A stretch of 64,000 bases of DNA from Barnesiella intestinihominis YIT 11860 (GTDB taxonomy: Bacteria > Bacteroidota > Bacteroidia > Bacteroidales > Barnesiellaceae). The position numbers and the translations under genes were made by a program. The stretch lies in the NCBI RefSeq assembly GCF_000296465.1, contig NZ_JH815204.1, forward strand, positions 906,814 to 970,813, read 5' to 3'. Numbering within the stretch: the stretch's first letter is position 1; every line of letters begins with the position of its first letter. The notes beneath the pieces are model-generated. The model worked only from the letters and a program-made list of their open reading frames with translations, had not been told where the DNA came from and made no database searches. Of the stretch, positions 53,159 to 63,814 are shown piece after piece.

Positions 53159-54862
53159 ATGGCTAATTTTTATTTAGATAACAGTGATCTCAAACATCAC
53201 TTGAACCACCCGCTCATGAAGAAGCTGGTGGCTTTACGGGAACGGAATTACTCCGATGCCAAAAAATACGACTATGCGCCCTTCAATTTCGAAGACGCCA
53301 TGGATAGTTATGAAAAAGTGCTCGAAATAGCAGGCGAGATAAGCGGCGAAATCGTTGCAGCCAATGCCGAAGACGTAGACCACGAAGGTCCGCACGTTGT
53401 CGACGGACATGTCGTATATGCCAAAGGCACGCAAAAAAACCTCGACGCTCTGGTAAAAGCCGGATTGATGGGTATCTCTATCCCCCGTCGCTACAACGGG
53501 CTCAACTTCTCGTTGGTTCCCTACATCATGGCTGCCGACATGGTAAGCCGCGCCGATGCCGGATTCGTAAACATCTGGGGATTGCAAGACTGCGCCGAAA
53601 CCATTTACGAATTTGCCAATGAAGAACAAAAGCAAAAATACCTGCCGCGCGTTTGTGCCGGCGAAACTATGGCGATGGACCTCACCGAACCCGATGCCGG
53701 TTCCGACTTGCAAGCCGTCATGCTCAAAGCCACATACAGCGAGGCCGACGGCTGCTGGTATCTCAACGGAGTGAAACGGTTCATCACCAACGGTGACGGA
53801 CACATTGCACTCGTGCTGGCCCGTTCCGAAGAAGGAACCAAAGACGGACGCGGACTCTCCATGTTCATCTACGACCGCAACGACGGCGGTGTAACCGTTC
53901 GCCGTATCGAAAACAAAATGGGTATCAAAGGGTCTCCCACCTGCGAATTGGTGTTCAAAAATGCCAAAGCCGAACTCTGCGGAAGCCGCAAATTGGGTCT
54001 TATCAAATACGTCATGGCATTGATGAACGGAGCCCGTCTTGGTATCGCCGCACAATCTGTCGGCGTTTCCGAAGCGGCATACCGTGAAGCCATTGCCTAT
54101 GCACGCGACCGCAAACAATTCGGGCAAGCCATCATCGAGTTCCCCGCCGTTTTCGAAATGATCTCTTTGATGAAAGCCAAACTCGACGCTTCACGCTCGC
54201 TGCTTTACGAAACGACACGATTCGTAGACATGTACAAAGCATACGAAGACATTGCCAAAGAACGCTCGCTCGAACCCGAAGAACGTGCCGAAATGAAAGC
54301 CTACCAAAAACTGGCCGACGCATTCACCCCTATGGCGAAAGGCATGTCCAGCGAATTCTGCAATCAAAACGCCTATGACTGCGTGCAAGTACACGGAGGG
54401 TCCGGTTTCATGAAAGACTACGCTTGCGAACGCATCTACCGCGATGCCCGCATCACTTCTATCTACGAAGGAACCACCCAGTTGCAAGTCGTGGCAGCTA
54501 TTCGCCACGTCACCACCGGCACATATCTGCATCAGATCGAAGCATACGAAGCTGCTGAAATCGCGCCCGAACTGGAACCTCTGCGCGACCGCCTCAAAGC
54601 TATGAAAGCCGCCTACGTAAAAGCTGTCGAAACCGTCACTGCAACGAAAGACAACGAATACATCGACTTCCAAGCACGCCGCATGGTCGAAATGGCCGGC
54701 CATGTCATCATGGGCCACCTCCTGCTCAACGATGCCACTCGTAACGAATCGTTCCGGCAGTCGGCCGAAGTATACATTAACTTCGGCGAAGCAGAAGTTG
54801 CCAAACACGCCGCGTTTATCGAACGCTTCAATCCCGAAATGATAGCCGCTTATCGCAAATAA
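53159..54862 (+). CDS. Acyl-CoA dehydrogenase family protein (long form)
   Basis: A 567-residue flavoenzyme. The ACAD core spans about residues 60-450: AMDLTEPDAGSDLQAVMLKA (substrate/FAD loop), YLNGVKRFITNGDGHIALVL, NKMGIKGSPTCELVFKNAKA, AYARDRKQFGQAIIEFPAVF, and the catalytic Glu at about residue 436 in ITSIYEGTTQLQVVA. The extra about 120 C-terminal residues fit the acyl-CoA dehydrogenase C-terminal-like domain of long bacterial ACADs. Together with EtfAB it makes a complete acyl-CoA to ETF electron route; the chain-length range is unknown. Confidence 0.93.
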   Translation: MANFYLDNSDLKHHLNHPLMKKLVALRERNYSDAKKYDYAPFNFEDAMDSYEKVLEIAGEISGEIVAANAEDVDHEGPHVVDGHVVYAKGTQKNLDALVKAGLMGISIPRRYNGLNFSLVPYIMAADMVSRADAGFVNIWGLQDCAETIYEFANEEQKQKYLPRVCAGETMAMDLTEPDAGSDLQAVMLKATYSEADGCWYLNGVKRFITNGDGHIALVLARSEEGTKDGRGLSMFIYDRNDGGVTVRRIENKMGIKGSPTCELVFKNAKAELCGSRKLGLIKYVMALMNGARLGIAAQSVGVSEAAYREAIAYARDRKQFGQAIIEFPAVFEMISLMKAKLDASRSLLYETTRFVDMYKAYEDIAKERSLEPEERAEMKAYQKLADAFTPMAKGMSSEFCNQNAYDCVQVHGGSGFMKDYACERIYRDARITSIYEGTTQLQVVAAIRHVTTGTYLHQIEAYEAAEIAPELEPLRDRLKAMKAAYVKAVETVTATKDNEYIDFQARRMVEMAGHVIMGHLLLNDATRNESFRQSAEVYINFGEAEVAKHAAFIERFNPEMIAAYRK

Positions 54863-54885
54863 ACGCAACATTTCATATCATTCGA

Positions 54886-54921
54886 GGAAGTATCCCATTT
54901 ATCTGGGATACCTCCTTTTTT
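54886..54921 (+). terminator. Rho-independent terminator after the acyl-CoA dehydrogenase gene
   Basis: GGAAGTATCCCA (54886-54897) pairs with TGGGATACCTCC (54904-54915) with one mismatch; loop of 6; T run 54916-54921. It lies 23 bases after the stop. Confidence 0.88.
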
Positions 54922-54954
54922 ATATCGGAAATAAAGCCAAACGAAAATTCAGTA

Positions 54955-55547
54955 TGATTCCACTTCTTCCCTGCCGTGCCCCGCTGCATTGCGGGGTGTG
55001 GCTCATAAAATCGGAGCAGAAGCGAAAGGGAAATACATCTCACCCTCCTCCCCTGTGTCCCGCAGCATGGCGGGGTGTTTTTGCGCAGCAAAATATAGGG
55101 GAGAGCCGAGGAGCATGGCGATGAGGAGAGGTCTTAAAAAGACCCTCAGTAGAGATAATAGAGGTAACCCTCCTCTCCCTCTGTGTTCCTGAAAGGAATA
55201 TAGGGGGAGTGCCCGAAGGGCGAGGGGGTTAAAAAGACTAGCAAAAGCACGAGCAAAATCCCCGCCTTTATCGGTCGGTGAAGTCGTAAGAAAGACGGAG
55301 GAAAAAGGGCGAGGACTGTCCGAGCGAAGCGAGTTCCGCAGACCCCGACGGCGACCGTAGCGACGAACCCAAAAGCCCGATAACAGCGGCGGCGCTTCTT
55401 GGTTCGTTCTTCTCGCTGTTGAGAAGAATGAACAAATAAAGTGAATTAGTGTAACAAGGACTTTCTTTGGCAGAGAAAGAAAGTCCTTTGTAGCACAATC
55501 CTCCCCCTGCCGATAGAGAAAGTGTCCGAAAGACGGAGGGGTTGCAA
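54955..55547. repeat. Structured intergenic repeat, copy B (longest)
   Basis: Contains the block GCATTGCGGGGTGTGGCT plus about 45 further bases that are nearly identical to copy C (63815-64000). Three CCCTCC...GGAGGGGTT-type units follow (about 55042-55100, 55165-55232, 55499-55545). Hairpins include CCCCGC/GCGGGG (54979-54996), CCCGC/GCGGG (55059-55074) and GCCC/GGGC (55211-55221). A section at 55300-55330 (GGGCGAGGACTGT) is shared with copy A. Placed between two convergent genes. The whole 54863-55578 gap holds only this repeat and two hairpins. Confidence 0.75.
55456..55488. terminator. Bidirectional hairpin inside repeat copy B
   Basis: A perfect 13-base stem AAGGACTTTCTTT (55456-55468) with AAAGAAAGTCCTT (55476-55488), 7-base loop. 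It could end the RND operon transcript on the minus strand, which stops at 55579. Confidence 0.55.
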
Positions 55548-55578
55548 GAATAACAAAAAGGAATAAAGATATAGTATC

Positions 55579-58500
55579 CTAATCTACTGAATTAGTCGTT
55601 CCCTTTTCACCACTATCTTTGAATACCTTCGACAACCAGCGCTCTTGAACAGTCTCCATCAATTCATAAAAATTAGGAACAAACAACGTACCCAATACCG
55701 TATTCATCGCCATACCGAACACGACAGCCGTACCCAAAGCTATACGACTTTCGGCTCCCGCACCTGTCGCGAACATCAGCGGAAGAACCCCGAAGATAAA
55801 AGCGAACGAAGTCATCAAGATAGGTCGCAGGCGTAACCTCCCCGCCTCCATCGCCGATTGCCGGATAGACTCGCCCTGCTTGCGGTAATCCATGGCAAAC
55901 TCGATAATGAGGATAGCATTTTTGGCCGACAAAGCGATAAGCAAAATCAACCCTATCTGACTGTAAATACTGATAGACAAACTCATGACAATACACCCCA
56001 GCACCGTCCCCAATATGGCAGTGGGCAAACTCAGTATCACGGCTATCGGGTTAGTCCAACTTTCGTACTGGGCAGCCAGCACCAGAATCACGATCAATAT
56101 CGCAAGTCCGAAGATAAGCCCTACCGTAGAACCGCTCTGACTCTCTTGATAAGCCTCCCCCGTCCAACTATATCCGAAATTCGTACCCAGTGTATTCCGG
56201 ACCAATCGCTCCATAGCCGCCATACCCTCCGACGAACTTATCCCCGGAGCCGGTATCGCCGTGAGTGCAGCCGATGAATACATATTGTACCGGCTTACTA
56301 AATTCAGTCCCATCGTCTCCTCGACCTGTGTAAACGAAGAAAACGGAACCATGTTACCGTCCCGGTTTCGCACGCTCAGTTTCATCACATCGTCGATATG
56401 AGCCCTCGCTCCGGCCTGAGCGCCCAACTTCACCTGATAGATACGGCCGAACTCCACGAAATCATTCACATAAGCCGATCCCATATAATACGACAAAGCC
56501 GAGAAAACACTGCTGAGAGTAAGCCCCTGCATCTCCACCTTATCGCGATCTATATTCAATGCATATTGCGGGGTATTCCCTTGAAACATCGAGTTTATCT
56601 GCATCAAGGCCGGCTCGCTACCGATATTACCGATCAAAGCATTCGCTGCGGATTCCAATTCGCCCGCCCCCAAATTGCTACGATCTTCGAGTTGCATTTC
56701 GAGACCGCCCGAAACACCCAGTCCGCTGATAGCCGGCGGATTGACGGCAAACACGATAGCCTCTTGCAAAACAGATGCATCCCGGTTCAGCCGCTCCACC
56801 ACATTAAACACGCTATGTTCTTTCCCCTTCCGGTCGTCCCAGGGTTTCAGCACCACGAAAAACGTTGCCGAATTGGACGAACTTCCACCCTGTAACGCCG
56901 AAAAGCCCACGATATTCAAGGCATTTTCCACTTCGGGGTACGACTGTATAATTCGATTCAAATCATCGCAAACCTTGCGGGTCCGTTCCATCGATGCGGC
57001 ATTGGGCAACTGCACCGACACGATAAAATAACCTTGATCTTCCTGTGGAATAAACGAAGTCGGCCACTTGGCAAATCCATAGAAAGCAACCAAAGCCAAC
57101 ACGATAAAAGCCGACAACGACACCAAAGGTTTACGCAACATCGAGCCGATAACTTTCACATATCCGTTCAAAGTCGCTCCATATCCCTTATTAAACCACT
57201 TGTACAAGAAAAACGAAGGTTCGCGGGTCGGTTGGAGAAACAATGCGCACAAAGCCGGAGTAAACGTCAGCGAATTGAACCCGCTGAATACGGTAGCGAC
57301 AGCGATCGTCAAAGCGAATTGTTTATACAGTTCTCCTGTGATACCACCGATAAAAGCTGTCGGGATAAACACGGCCAATAACACCAATACCACGCCGATA
57401 ACCGGACTCGTAATCTCCTCCATAGCCTTCTCGACCGCCTCCTTGCGACTATACTTTCCCGTATCGATAAGCCGGGTCGAATTTTCGACCACTACGATCG
57501 CATCGTCCACCACGATAGCTATCGCCAAAACAAGGCCGAAAAGAGTAAGCGTATTGATAGAAAATCCCATCAACTTCATCACGGCAAATGTTGCGATAAG
57601 CGAAACCGGTATGGTCAGAGAAGGAATAATCATCGCCCTGAAATTTTGTAAGAAAATAAGAATGACCAGCATCACGATAAGAGAGGTCTCCACAAACGTA
57701 ACCAATACCTCATCGATAGATGCACTCACGAATTGAGTCGTATCGAGCACCACCTTATATCGCACATCGTTCGGGAAATAACGGCTCAAATCCATCATCT
57801 TCGCTTTCACGGCTTTCGCCACATCGAGAGAATTAGACCCCGGCAACTGATAAATGGCGATAGCCGCCGTTTCCTTACCGTTAATAGTCGATGTCGTATG
57901 GTAAGTCGCACTTCCCAAATCTATGGTAGCGATGTCGCGCAACCTCAGATATTCCCCGCCGGGCAACGACTTGATGATGATCCGTCCGAACTCCTCCGGC
58001 GTAGAAAGGCGGCCTTTCGAAACCAATGTAAACTGGAAAGCCTCGTCCGTATCCGTAGGAGGTTGTCCCACACTACCGGCCGACACCTCCATATTTTGTG
58101 CCTGAATAGCCGAATAGACATCGGCCGGCGTAAGGCTCCGTATACGCATCAACTCCGGGTCGAGCCAGATACGCATGCTGTAATTATCGGCGCCGAACAC
58201 CGTCACACCGCCTACTCCCGGCAAACGGGACAACTCGTCGGTAATGTTCAACTTGGCATAATTCGACAGATATAAACTGTTATACAATGGGTTATCCGAT
58301 TCCAACGCCAAGAACATGACGATGTTGGTAGACTGCTTCTTCGTGATAATTCCCTGTTGTATGACAGCCTCCGGTAAATTTCCCTGCGCTATGTTCACCC
58401 GGTTCTGTACCAACACGGTCGCCATATCTATATCGGTTCCCACCTCGAAAGTAACGGTCAGCGTATATTGCCCCGACGACGAAGACGATGAACTCATATA

Positions 58501-58737
58501 AATCATTCCGTCCACACCGTTCACCTGCTCCTCGATAGGTACACCTACCGTTTTCGCCACCGTCTCGGCACTCGCCCCGGGATATACAGCGGTCACCTGT
58601 ACCGTAGGAGGTGTTATATCGGGAAACTGGGCGACCGGGAGCGTATAGATGGTAACCAATCCCACCAGCACCATAACAATGGCGATGACCGTAGCGAAAA
58701 TAGGCCTGTTAATAAAAAATTTCGAAATCATACCCAT
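55579..58737 (-). CDS. RND multidrug efflux pump, inner-membrane transporter (HAE1/AcrB type)
   Basis: A 1052-residue proton-driven exporter with 12 helices and two large periplasmic loops. The start is [20 protein letters not shown] (Met1 at 58737 or Met3 at 58731). Proton-relay Asp pair in [16 protein letters not shown] (helix 4, about residue 408). Further HAE1 features are [60 protein letters not shown] and [20 protein letters not shown]. Last gene of a three-gene minus-strand operon, 16 bases after the adaptor gene. Substrate range is likely broad, unknown. Confidence 0.96.
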   Translation of the reverse strand: MGMISKFFINRPIFATVIAIVMVLVGLVTIYTLPVAQFPDITPPTVQVTAVYPGASAETVAKTVGVPIEEQVNGVDGMIYMSSSSSSSGQYTLTVTFEVGTDIDMATVLVQNRVNIAQGNLPEAVIQQGIITKKQSTNIVMFLALESDNPLYNSLYLSNYAKLNITDELSRLPGVGGVTVFGADNYSMRIWLDPELMRIRSLTPADVYSAIQAQNMEVSAGSVGQPPTDTDEAFQFTLVSKGRLSTPEEFGRIIIKSLPGGEYLRLRDIATIDLGSATYHTTSTINGKETAAIAIYQLPGSNSLDVAKAVKAKMMDLSRYFPNDVRYKVVLDTTQFVSASIDEVLVTFVETSLIVMLVILIFLQNFRAMIIPSLTIPVSLIATFAVMKLMGFSINTLTLFGLVLAIAIVVDDAIVVVENSTRLIDTGKYSRKEAVEKAMEEITSPVIGVVLVLLAVFIPTAFIGGITGELYKQFALTIAVATVFSGFNSLTFTPALCALFLQPTREPSFFLYKWFNKGYGATLNGYVKVIGSMLRKPLVSLSAFIVLALVAFYGFAKWPTSFIPQEDQGYFIVSVQLPNAASMERTRKVCDDLNRIIQSYPEVENALNIVGFSALQGGSSSNSATFFVVLKPWDDRKGKEHSVFNVVERLNRDASVLQEAIVFAVNPPAISGLGVSGGLEMQLEDRSNLGAGELESAANALIGNIGSEPALMQINSMFQGNTPQYALNIDRDKVEMQGLTLSSVFSALSYYMGSAYVNDFVEFGRIYQVKLGAQAGARAHIDDVMKLSVRNRDGNMVPFSSFTQVEETMGLNLVSRYNMYSSAALTAIPAPGISSSEGMAAMERLVRNTLGTNFGYSWTGEAYQESQSGSTVGLIFGLAILIVILVLAAQYESWTNPIAVILSLPTAILGTVLGCIVMSLSISIYSQIGLILLIALSAKNAILIIEFAMDYRKQGESIRQSAMEAGRLRLRPILMTSFAFIFGVLPLMFATGAGAESRIALGTAVVFGMAMNTVLGTLFVPNFYELMETVQERWLSKVFKDSGEKGTTNSVD

Positions 58738-58753
58738 TCATTTTTAGGAACCA

Positions 58754-59890
58754 TTAATTCTTTTCCAAAACCGGACGAACCGGCATGCCCGCTCTCACTT
58801 TCAACAAAGCCTTTGTAACATAACGATCGGTAGGTGAAATCCCCTTGTCGATCACTCTCAAAGTATCGTTAACCAACTGTCCCGTCTCCACAGGGCGATA
58901 TTCCACCACATTAGAATCGCTCACCACATACATATACTTGCCAAGTTGGTCTGTGGCAATAGAAGCCTCCCTCACCAATATCGCATGCTCGCGGCTACCA
59001 TACGGCAACCGGATAGAAATATACAAACCACTCTTCAACTCGCCGGCAGGATTATCCACCTCGGCCCGTATCGAAAGCGTTCCCGTCGACAAGTCCACAT
59101 TCGGCGACAAATAATCGAGTCTGCCGTAATAACTGCGGCTGGTAGGCTCCTGAAAAAGAATCTCCACACGGTCGCTCGGTACGGAATGTTTACCTTTGCT
59201 CTGGTTCAGCAACATTTTCAAATATTGATTATCCTCGATATTGAAATAGGCATACATTTTCTTATCCTGATAAATAGTCGCCAACTTCGTCGATTGCAAA
59301 GACCCGCTGATATAATTACCCACATCGTACAAATTGCGTGATATCCGGCCCTCGAACGGGGCTTTCACATAACAATACCCCAACTGTATGCGAGCCGTCG
59401 ACAACGCAGCCTCGGCATTCCGAACAGAGGCCCTACTTTGTTCCAATTTCGACTCCGCCTGTATCAAATCGATCGTACTGATGGCATCGCTTTGCGCCGC
59501 CTCTTTCATTCGGGTGTAATTATTCTCTGCATAATCATACTGTGCCTGAGCCGTTTTCAACGCTGCCTCGGCCTGTTCCACGGCATCCTCGTATTGCGAA
59601 GGTTCGATAACGAAAAGCAACTGTCCCTTCTTTACGATCTCACCCGGCGTATAGGCCACCTGTTGCAGATATCCGTTTACACGAGCCACCAGATCGACGG
59701 TTTGTAACGAAGTAAGGTAACCCGGATAACTCTTTATCAAAACCACCGAATCGACCGCCGGATAAGCCACCGATATTTCGGGCAGCCGAACATCGCCACT
59801 TTGCTTCTCCCCCTTTTTCGATTGGCAGGAAAAAAGCGAAAACAATACAGCCACAGCCACTATCGGCATATAAGAAAACAAACGTCTCAT
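58754..59890 (-). CDS. RND efflux periplasmic adaptor (membrane fusion protein)
   Basis: A 378-residue lipoprotein (lipobox SLFSCQSK, Cys at about residue 22). Order of parts: barrel-sandwich half (LVARVNGYLQQVAYTPGEIV), alpha-helical hairpin (about 100-165, AEAALKTAQAQYDYAENNYT), second lipoyl half (YCYVKAPFEGRISRNLYDVG) and a beta-barrel with VVSDSNVVEYRPVETGQLV. It bridges the RND pump and the outer-membrane factor. Gaps are 16 and 18 bases to its neighbours. Confidence 0.95.
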   Translation of the reverse strand: MRRLFSYMPIVAVAVLFSLFSCQSKKGEKQSGDVRLPEISVAYPAVDSVVLIKSYPGYLTSLQTVDLVARVNGYLQQVAYTPGEIVKKGQLLFVIEPSQYEDAVEQAEAALKTAQAQYDYAENNYTRMKEAAQSDAISTIDLIQAESKLEQSRASVRNAEAALSTARIQLGYCYVKAPFEGRISRNLYDVGNYISGSLQSTKLATIYQDKKMYAYFNIEDNQYLKMLLNQSKGKHSVPSDRVEILFQEPTSRSYYGRLDYLSPNVDLSTGTLSIRAEVDNPAGELKSGLYISIRLPYGSREHAILVREASIATDQLGKYMYVVSDSNVVEYRPVETGQLVNDTLRVIDKGISPTDRYVTKALLKVRAGMPVRPVLEKN

Positions 59891-59908
59891 AAAATATGAA
59901 TTTTAATT

Positions 59909-61339
59909 TTAGGGTTGACTCGAATCTATCCAACCGCCACCCAGCGATTGATATAAAAGAATAAGCGCATTGATGGCGTTTCCCTGCGCCGACACATAAG
60001 AATTTTGATACGAAAGCAATGAGCGCTGCGCATCGAGTACATTTTGGAACCCCGACAAGCCTCGCTTATACAAGTCGAGCGAGAGCGACAACGTCTTTTC
60101 ACCCTCGGCCACCAGCTCTTTCAACATCGAAATTTGTTTGACGATATGCGTATAACTGTTCATGGCATTCTCCACCTCTTGGACAGCCGTCAACACGGTT
60201 TGGTTATACTGCTCTATGCCGCTATCGAGCTGAGCCCTCGCCGATGCCAAAGCCTGTATGCGCTGTGTCCCTTGAAACAAAGGCCACGAGACCGTAGGAG
60301 CCAACTGATAGGTCACACTCCTCTTATTGAAAAAATGGTCCATATCTCTGGAAGCGAATCCGATACTGCCGTTCAAATACAATTTCGGCATAAAATCAGA
60401 CTTGGCTGCACCCACCGAAGCCGCATACGATGCTACCGTCCGTTCGGCCTGCCTCACATCAGGACGGCGGCGGAGCAAATTCATGGGAATACCTATACCC
60501 ACTAACCTCTGATAATCGGGCAACGGCTTTGTCGTCCGAAGCATCGGACGCAACTCATCGGGATACTTCCCCAACAAAATAGCGATAATATTGATCTGTT
60601 TCTCTATACCCGCTTCAAGAGACGGCAAAGAAGCCTTTGTATTGAAATAAACCGTCTTGGCTTGCGAAACGTCGAGTTGCGACGCCAATCCGGTCTCGTA
60701 CCTCACCTCCGTAATATGCAGGATACTCCGTTGCGATTGGATATTGCTCTCGGCCACGATATACTGTTGCTGATACGTGCGCAATGTCATATAAGCAGTC
60801 GCCACTTGGGCACACAGAGACACCATCGTCCCGTTATATTCGTCCCGGGAAGCACGGAACAACTCTTTCTTCGCTTTGGCCCTCTGACGTATCGAACCGA
60901 ACAAATCGATTTCCCAACTCACCGACAAATCACCCGAAGCATATTGGGAATAAGTGTTATCGGCAGCCTCTCGCCCCAGATAACCGCTATTACGGGTCTT
61001 CGTCCAACCGGCCGAAAAATTCACCGACGGATAGAAACCACTCTGTTCCATACGCCAAGCCGCTCTGGCCATACGTATGCGATCAGCGGCCGCCAACAAA
61101 TTATGGTTACTGTCCACCGCCTCTTGAATCAACGTGTCGAGACAAGCATCGTTAAATTCGCTCCACCATAAATCCTCAGGAGGCAACTGCTGCGAAAACA
61201 ATGTATCGGGAGTCCACGCCTTCGGTATGTCGTCAGACAAATAACGAGTAGCCGGTTGCTGGGCATAAACAGCCCCTCCGCAAAGGAGAATCAATACCGA
61301 CGCAACAAGCCGACTTCGAATAAAAAAAACTTTACACAT
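59909..61339 (-). CDS. TolC/OprM-like outer-membrane efflux factor
   Basis: A 476-residue outer-membrane channel. I place the start at the ATG at 61339 (MCKVFFIRSRLVASVLILLC, signal peptide ending AVYA); the longer frame to 61399 adds a charged stretch before the signal. Two OEP repeats are visible: first half WKMEQSG-like ARAAWRMEQSGFYPSVNFSA and YASGDLSVSWEIDLFG; second half GIPMNLLRRRPDVRQAERTV, APTVSWPLFQG and the closing LYKRGLSGFQNVLDAQRSLL. No clear lipobox, so unlike NodT-type factors it may not be lipidated. First gene of the efflux operon. Confidence 0.94.
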   Translation of the reverse strand: MCKVFFIRSRLVASVLILLCGGAVYAQQPATRYLSDDIPKAWTPDTLFSQQLPPEDLWWSEFNDACLDTLIQEAVDSNHNLLAAADRIRMARAAWRMEQSGFYPSVNFSAGWTKTRNSGYLGREAADNTYSQYASGDLSVSWEIDLFGSIRQRAKAKKELFRASRDEYNGTMVSLCAQVATAYMTLRTYQQQYIVAESNIQSQRSILHITEVRYETGLASQLDVSQAKTVYFNTKASLPSLEAGIEKQINIIAILLGKYPDELRPMLRTTKPLPDYQRLVGIGIPMNLLRRRPDVRQAERTVASYAASVGAAKSDFMPKLYLNGSIGFASRDMDHFFNKRSVTYQLAPTVSWPLFQGTQRIQALASARAQLDSGIEQYNQTVLTAVQEVENAMNSYTHIVKQISMLKELVAEGEKTLSLSLDLYKRGLSGFQNVLDAQRSLLSYQNSYVSAQGNAINALILLYQSLGGGWIDSSQP

Positions 61340-61595
61340 AACGTTAAACAGCTTCTTAATTGATTTATATCGTTCAATCGAAATAAATTTTCGAGACAAC
61401 GCCTTTTTCGATAATAAATTATAACGGTCGTAATTCGAAATAGTTTACAAAAATCCAAACTCCTGCCTCCTTCCGCCTTTATCGAACCTCTCCCACCTGT
61501 AAGAGAAAGCGGAAAACGCTTATCGAGTCACACCATAGAAAATCGACCTCCTCAAAGATTCAGTTCCGAATTTTCCTTCCTACGAAACAATTCGC

Positions 61596-61603
61596 TATCT
61601 TTA
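61596..61603 (+). promoter_or_regulatory. Possible -7 element before the aldehyde dehydrogenase gene
   Basis: TATCTTTA (one mismatch to TAnnTTTG), 13 bases before the ATG. The 61340-61616 divergent gap shows no regulator gene. It contains CCGCCTTTATCG (about 61475), a motif also found at the ends of repeat copies B and C, perhaps a remnant. Confidence 0.35.
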
Positions 61604-61616
61604 TCAAAAAAATCGA

Positions 61617-62996
61617 ATGATGACAAATGATAAATACACCCGTTTGGTAAAACTTCAAAAAGCATTCTTCAACGAACACATCACACGAGAAATTCCATTC
61701 CGGCTATGTGCTCTCGACCGCTTGGCCGAAGCTCTCGTTAGTCGGGAAAAACAACTCGGTGAAGCCCTGCATGCCGACTTGGGAAAATCTGCATTCGAAA
61801 GCTATGCCACCGAAATCGGATTCCTACTTCACGAAATACGGACGACAAAAAATCACTTGCAAAGCTGGGCTCGCGACCGACATCGTCCCACCCCCCTCTT
61901 TCTTTTCGGCTCGAAAAGTCGCATTCACTACGAGCCATACGGTTGTACACTCATCATTGCCCCGTGGAATTACCCGCTACAATTAGCTTTATCCCCCCTT
62001 ATCGGAGCCATAGCGGCCGGTAACTGTGCCATCGTCAAACCATCGGGCGAAGCACCCCGTACGGCAGCCGCTCTGCAAGAACTTATCGACGAATGTTTCG
62101 AGGAAGAGTACATCGCCGTTACCGATGCCGATCGGGAAACCACCGAGCTACTCCTGCAAGAACGATTCGATTACATCTTCTACACAGGAAGTGTCGAATA
62201 CGGGCGTCACGTCATGCAAGCCGCATCTCGCCACCTCACCCCCGTCACACTCGAACTGGGAGGAAAAAGTCCCTGTATCGTCGATGACGATGCCGATTTG
62301 AAAGCCGCCGCACGCCGCATCGTATGGGGCAAGTTCCTCAACTGCGGACAAACCTGCGTAGCCCCCGACTACCTCATGGTACATCGCAAAGTCCAAGACA
62401 AACTCACAGAACATATTCGTGACGAAATCACCCGTCAATACGGCGAAAATCCACAACAAAGCCCCGATTATCCCCGTATCGTCAATGCTCGGCATTTCGA
62501 CCGCCTGTCGGCGCTCCTCTCGCACGGCACGATGCTTTGCGGAGGCACAAACGATCCCTCCGACCGATACATGGCCCCCACGCTGCTCACCGACATACCC
62601 CCGCAATCCCCCCTGCTCACCGACGAAATCTTCGGCCCCATACTCCCCGTACTCCCGTTCGACGACATCGACGACTGTGTCGAATACGTCAACGACAGGG
62701 AAAAACCCCTCGCCCTCTACTACTTTACCCGCAGCAAAAAACGGGCACGCTACATGATACAACACACCACATCGGGCGGAGCCTGTATCAACGACACCAT
62801 CGTACAAACCGCCAACGGAAACCTCCCCTTCGGAGGAATCGGGAACAGCGGAATGGGAGCCTACCACGGCCGCGAAAGTTTCGAGACATTCAGTCATTGC
62901 CGCAGCATCGTCAACTCCTCTCTGCACCTCTATCCCAATTTCAAATTCCCGCCATATGCCGACAAACTCAAATGGCTTAAACGATTGATGAAATAA
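61617..62996 (+). CDS. NAD(P)-dependent aldehyde dehydrogenase (class 3 type)
   Basis: A 459-residue enzyme; the short length and lack of an N-terminal extension fit class 3 (ALDH3-like) enzymes. Visible are LIIAPWNYPLQLALSPLIGA (cofactor/active-site Asn), YIFYTGSVEYGRHVM, the catalytic Glu in VTLELGGKSPCIVDDDADL, the nucleophile Cys247 in NCGQTCVAPDYL, TDEIFGPILPVLPFDD and the C-terminal LPFGGIGNSGMGAYHGRESF. Oxidises aldehydes to acids; substrate unknown. The start may be Met1 (61617) or Met2 (61620). Confidence 0.94.
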   Translation: MMTNDKYTRLVKLQKAFFNEHITREIPFRLCALDRLAEALVSREKQLGEALHADLGKSAFESYATEIGFLLHEIRTTKNHLQSWARDRHRPTPLFLFGSKSRIHYEPYGCTLIIAPWNYPLQLALSPLIGAIAAGNCAIVKPSGEAPRTAAALQELIDECFEEEYIAVTDADRETTELLLQERFDYIFYTGSVEYGRHVMQAASRHLTPVTLELGGKSPCIVDDDADLKAAARRIVWGKFLNCGQTCVAPDYLMVHRKVQDKLTEHIRDEITRQYGENPQQSPDYPRIVNARHFDRLSALLSHGTMLCGGTNDPSDRYMAPTLLTDIPPQSPLLTDEIFGPILPVLPFDDIDDCVEYVNDREKPLALYYFTRSKKRARYMIQHTTSGGACINDTIVQTANGNLPFGGIGNSGMGAYHGRESFETFSHCRSIVNSSLHLYPNFKFPPYADKLKWLKRLMK

Positions 62997-63047
62997 TTAA
63001 CCACATTAAAATTCTACTATTCAAATTAATAATCGTATAAATCTCCT

Positions 63048-63803
63048 ATGATTAATAACGAATACCTCTATCATTTTACATCATCGGAAAACTTAATCCG
63101 TATTTTAGAAACCATGAGTTTAAAATTATCCGATTTTAAAAAACTTAACGATTTAAACGAAAATAATATACCACACTACTATTTCATCAACGGACGAAGA
63201 TTAGCCCAAACGAAGAATTATATAAAGAACCACTGTAAGATACTTTGCTTTTCTCAAGACTACTTGTATAAACATCGACTTCTCAGCGGAATCAACCATC
63301 CTCGCATGTGGGCTCAATATGCTCAAAATAGCACCGGAGCTTGTATTATTATAAATGAAAATCTTTTCCTAAAACAAAACGAAAATATCCTAAAAACGAC
63401 ATTCTATAAAATAGAAAATATCGAATATACAGACAAGCTATACAATATATCAAAGCCTAATCCTATATACAGTTCCCCGGAAGAACTTCTAAAATGTCAC
63501 TACAAAGACATTTTTTATAAAAAACATATTGATTGGGAACAAGAACACGAACGAAGACTTTTTATTTTAAATATACCTGAAATACAATTTTTATCAATAA
63601 AAAATTGTATTTTGTACATTTGCTTAGGATCTAATTTTAATAAGTACGATAAATTACGTGAAACAATTCATAAACTCGAATCAAAGTGTTTTAACCAAGA
63701 CAATCATCTCCTATTTTTGAGTCAATATAATATGGACGGAAATATTTCCGAAGGTCCTTTGGTGAATCAACTAAAATATTCTAATTCAAAAAAAAATGAA
63801 TAG
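63048..63803 (+). CDS. DUF2971 domain protein
   Basis: A 251-residue soluble protein. The start LYHFTSSENLIRILETMSLK followed by LSDFKKLNDLNE, the CFSQDYLYKHRLL block, PRMWAQYAQNSTGACIIIN and HIDWEQEHERRLFILNI match the layout of DUF2971 proteins (function unknown; some occur in defence-like accessory regions). It is clearly richer in A and T than its neighbours and lies just before a repeat copy, which hints at horizontal gain. It follows the aldehyde dehydrogenase gene by 51 bases but looks unrelated to it. Confidence 0.75.
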   Translation: MINNEYLYHFTSSENLIRILETMSLKLSDFKKLNDLNENNIPHYYFINGRRLAQTKNYIKNHCKILCFSQDYLYKHRLLSGINHPRMWAQYAQNSTGACIIINENLFLKQNENILKTTFYKIENIEYTDKLYNISKPNPIYSSPEELLKCHYKDIFYKKHIDWEQEHERRLFILNIPEIQFLSIKNCILYICLGSNFNKYDKLRETIHKLESKCFNQDNHLLFLSQYNMDGNISEGPLVNQLKYSNSKKNE

Positions 63804-63814
63804 AGGGCCACTTC

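Noticed and set aside
53234..54127. 297-codon minus-strand frame opposite the acyl-CoA dehydrogenase
   Set aside because: Shadow of a strongly conserved gene; no start context and no recognisable domain.
55268..55498. 76-codon frame on the minus strand
   Set aside because: It lies wholly inside repeat copy B and contains the hairpin stem; no start or promoter supports it.
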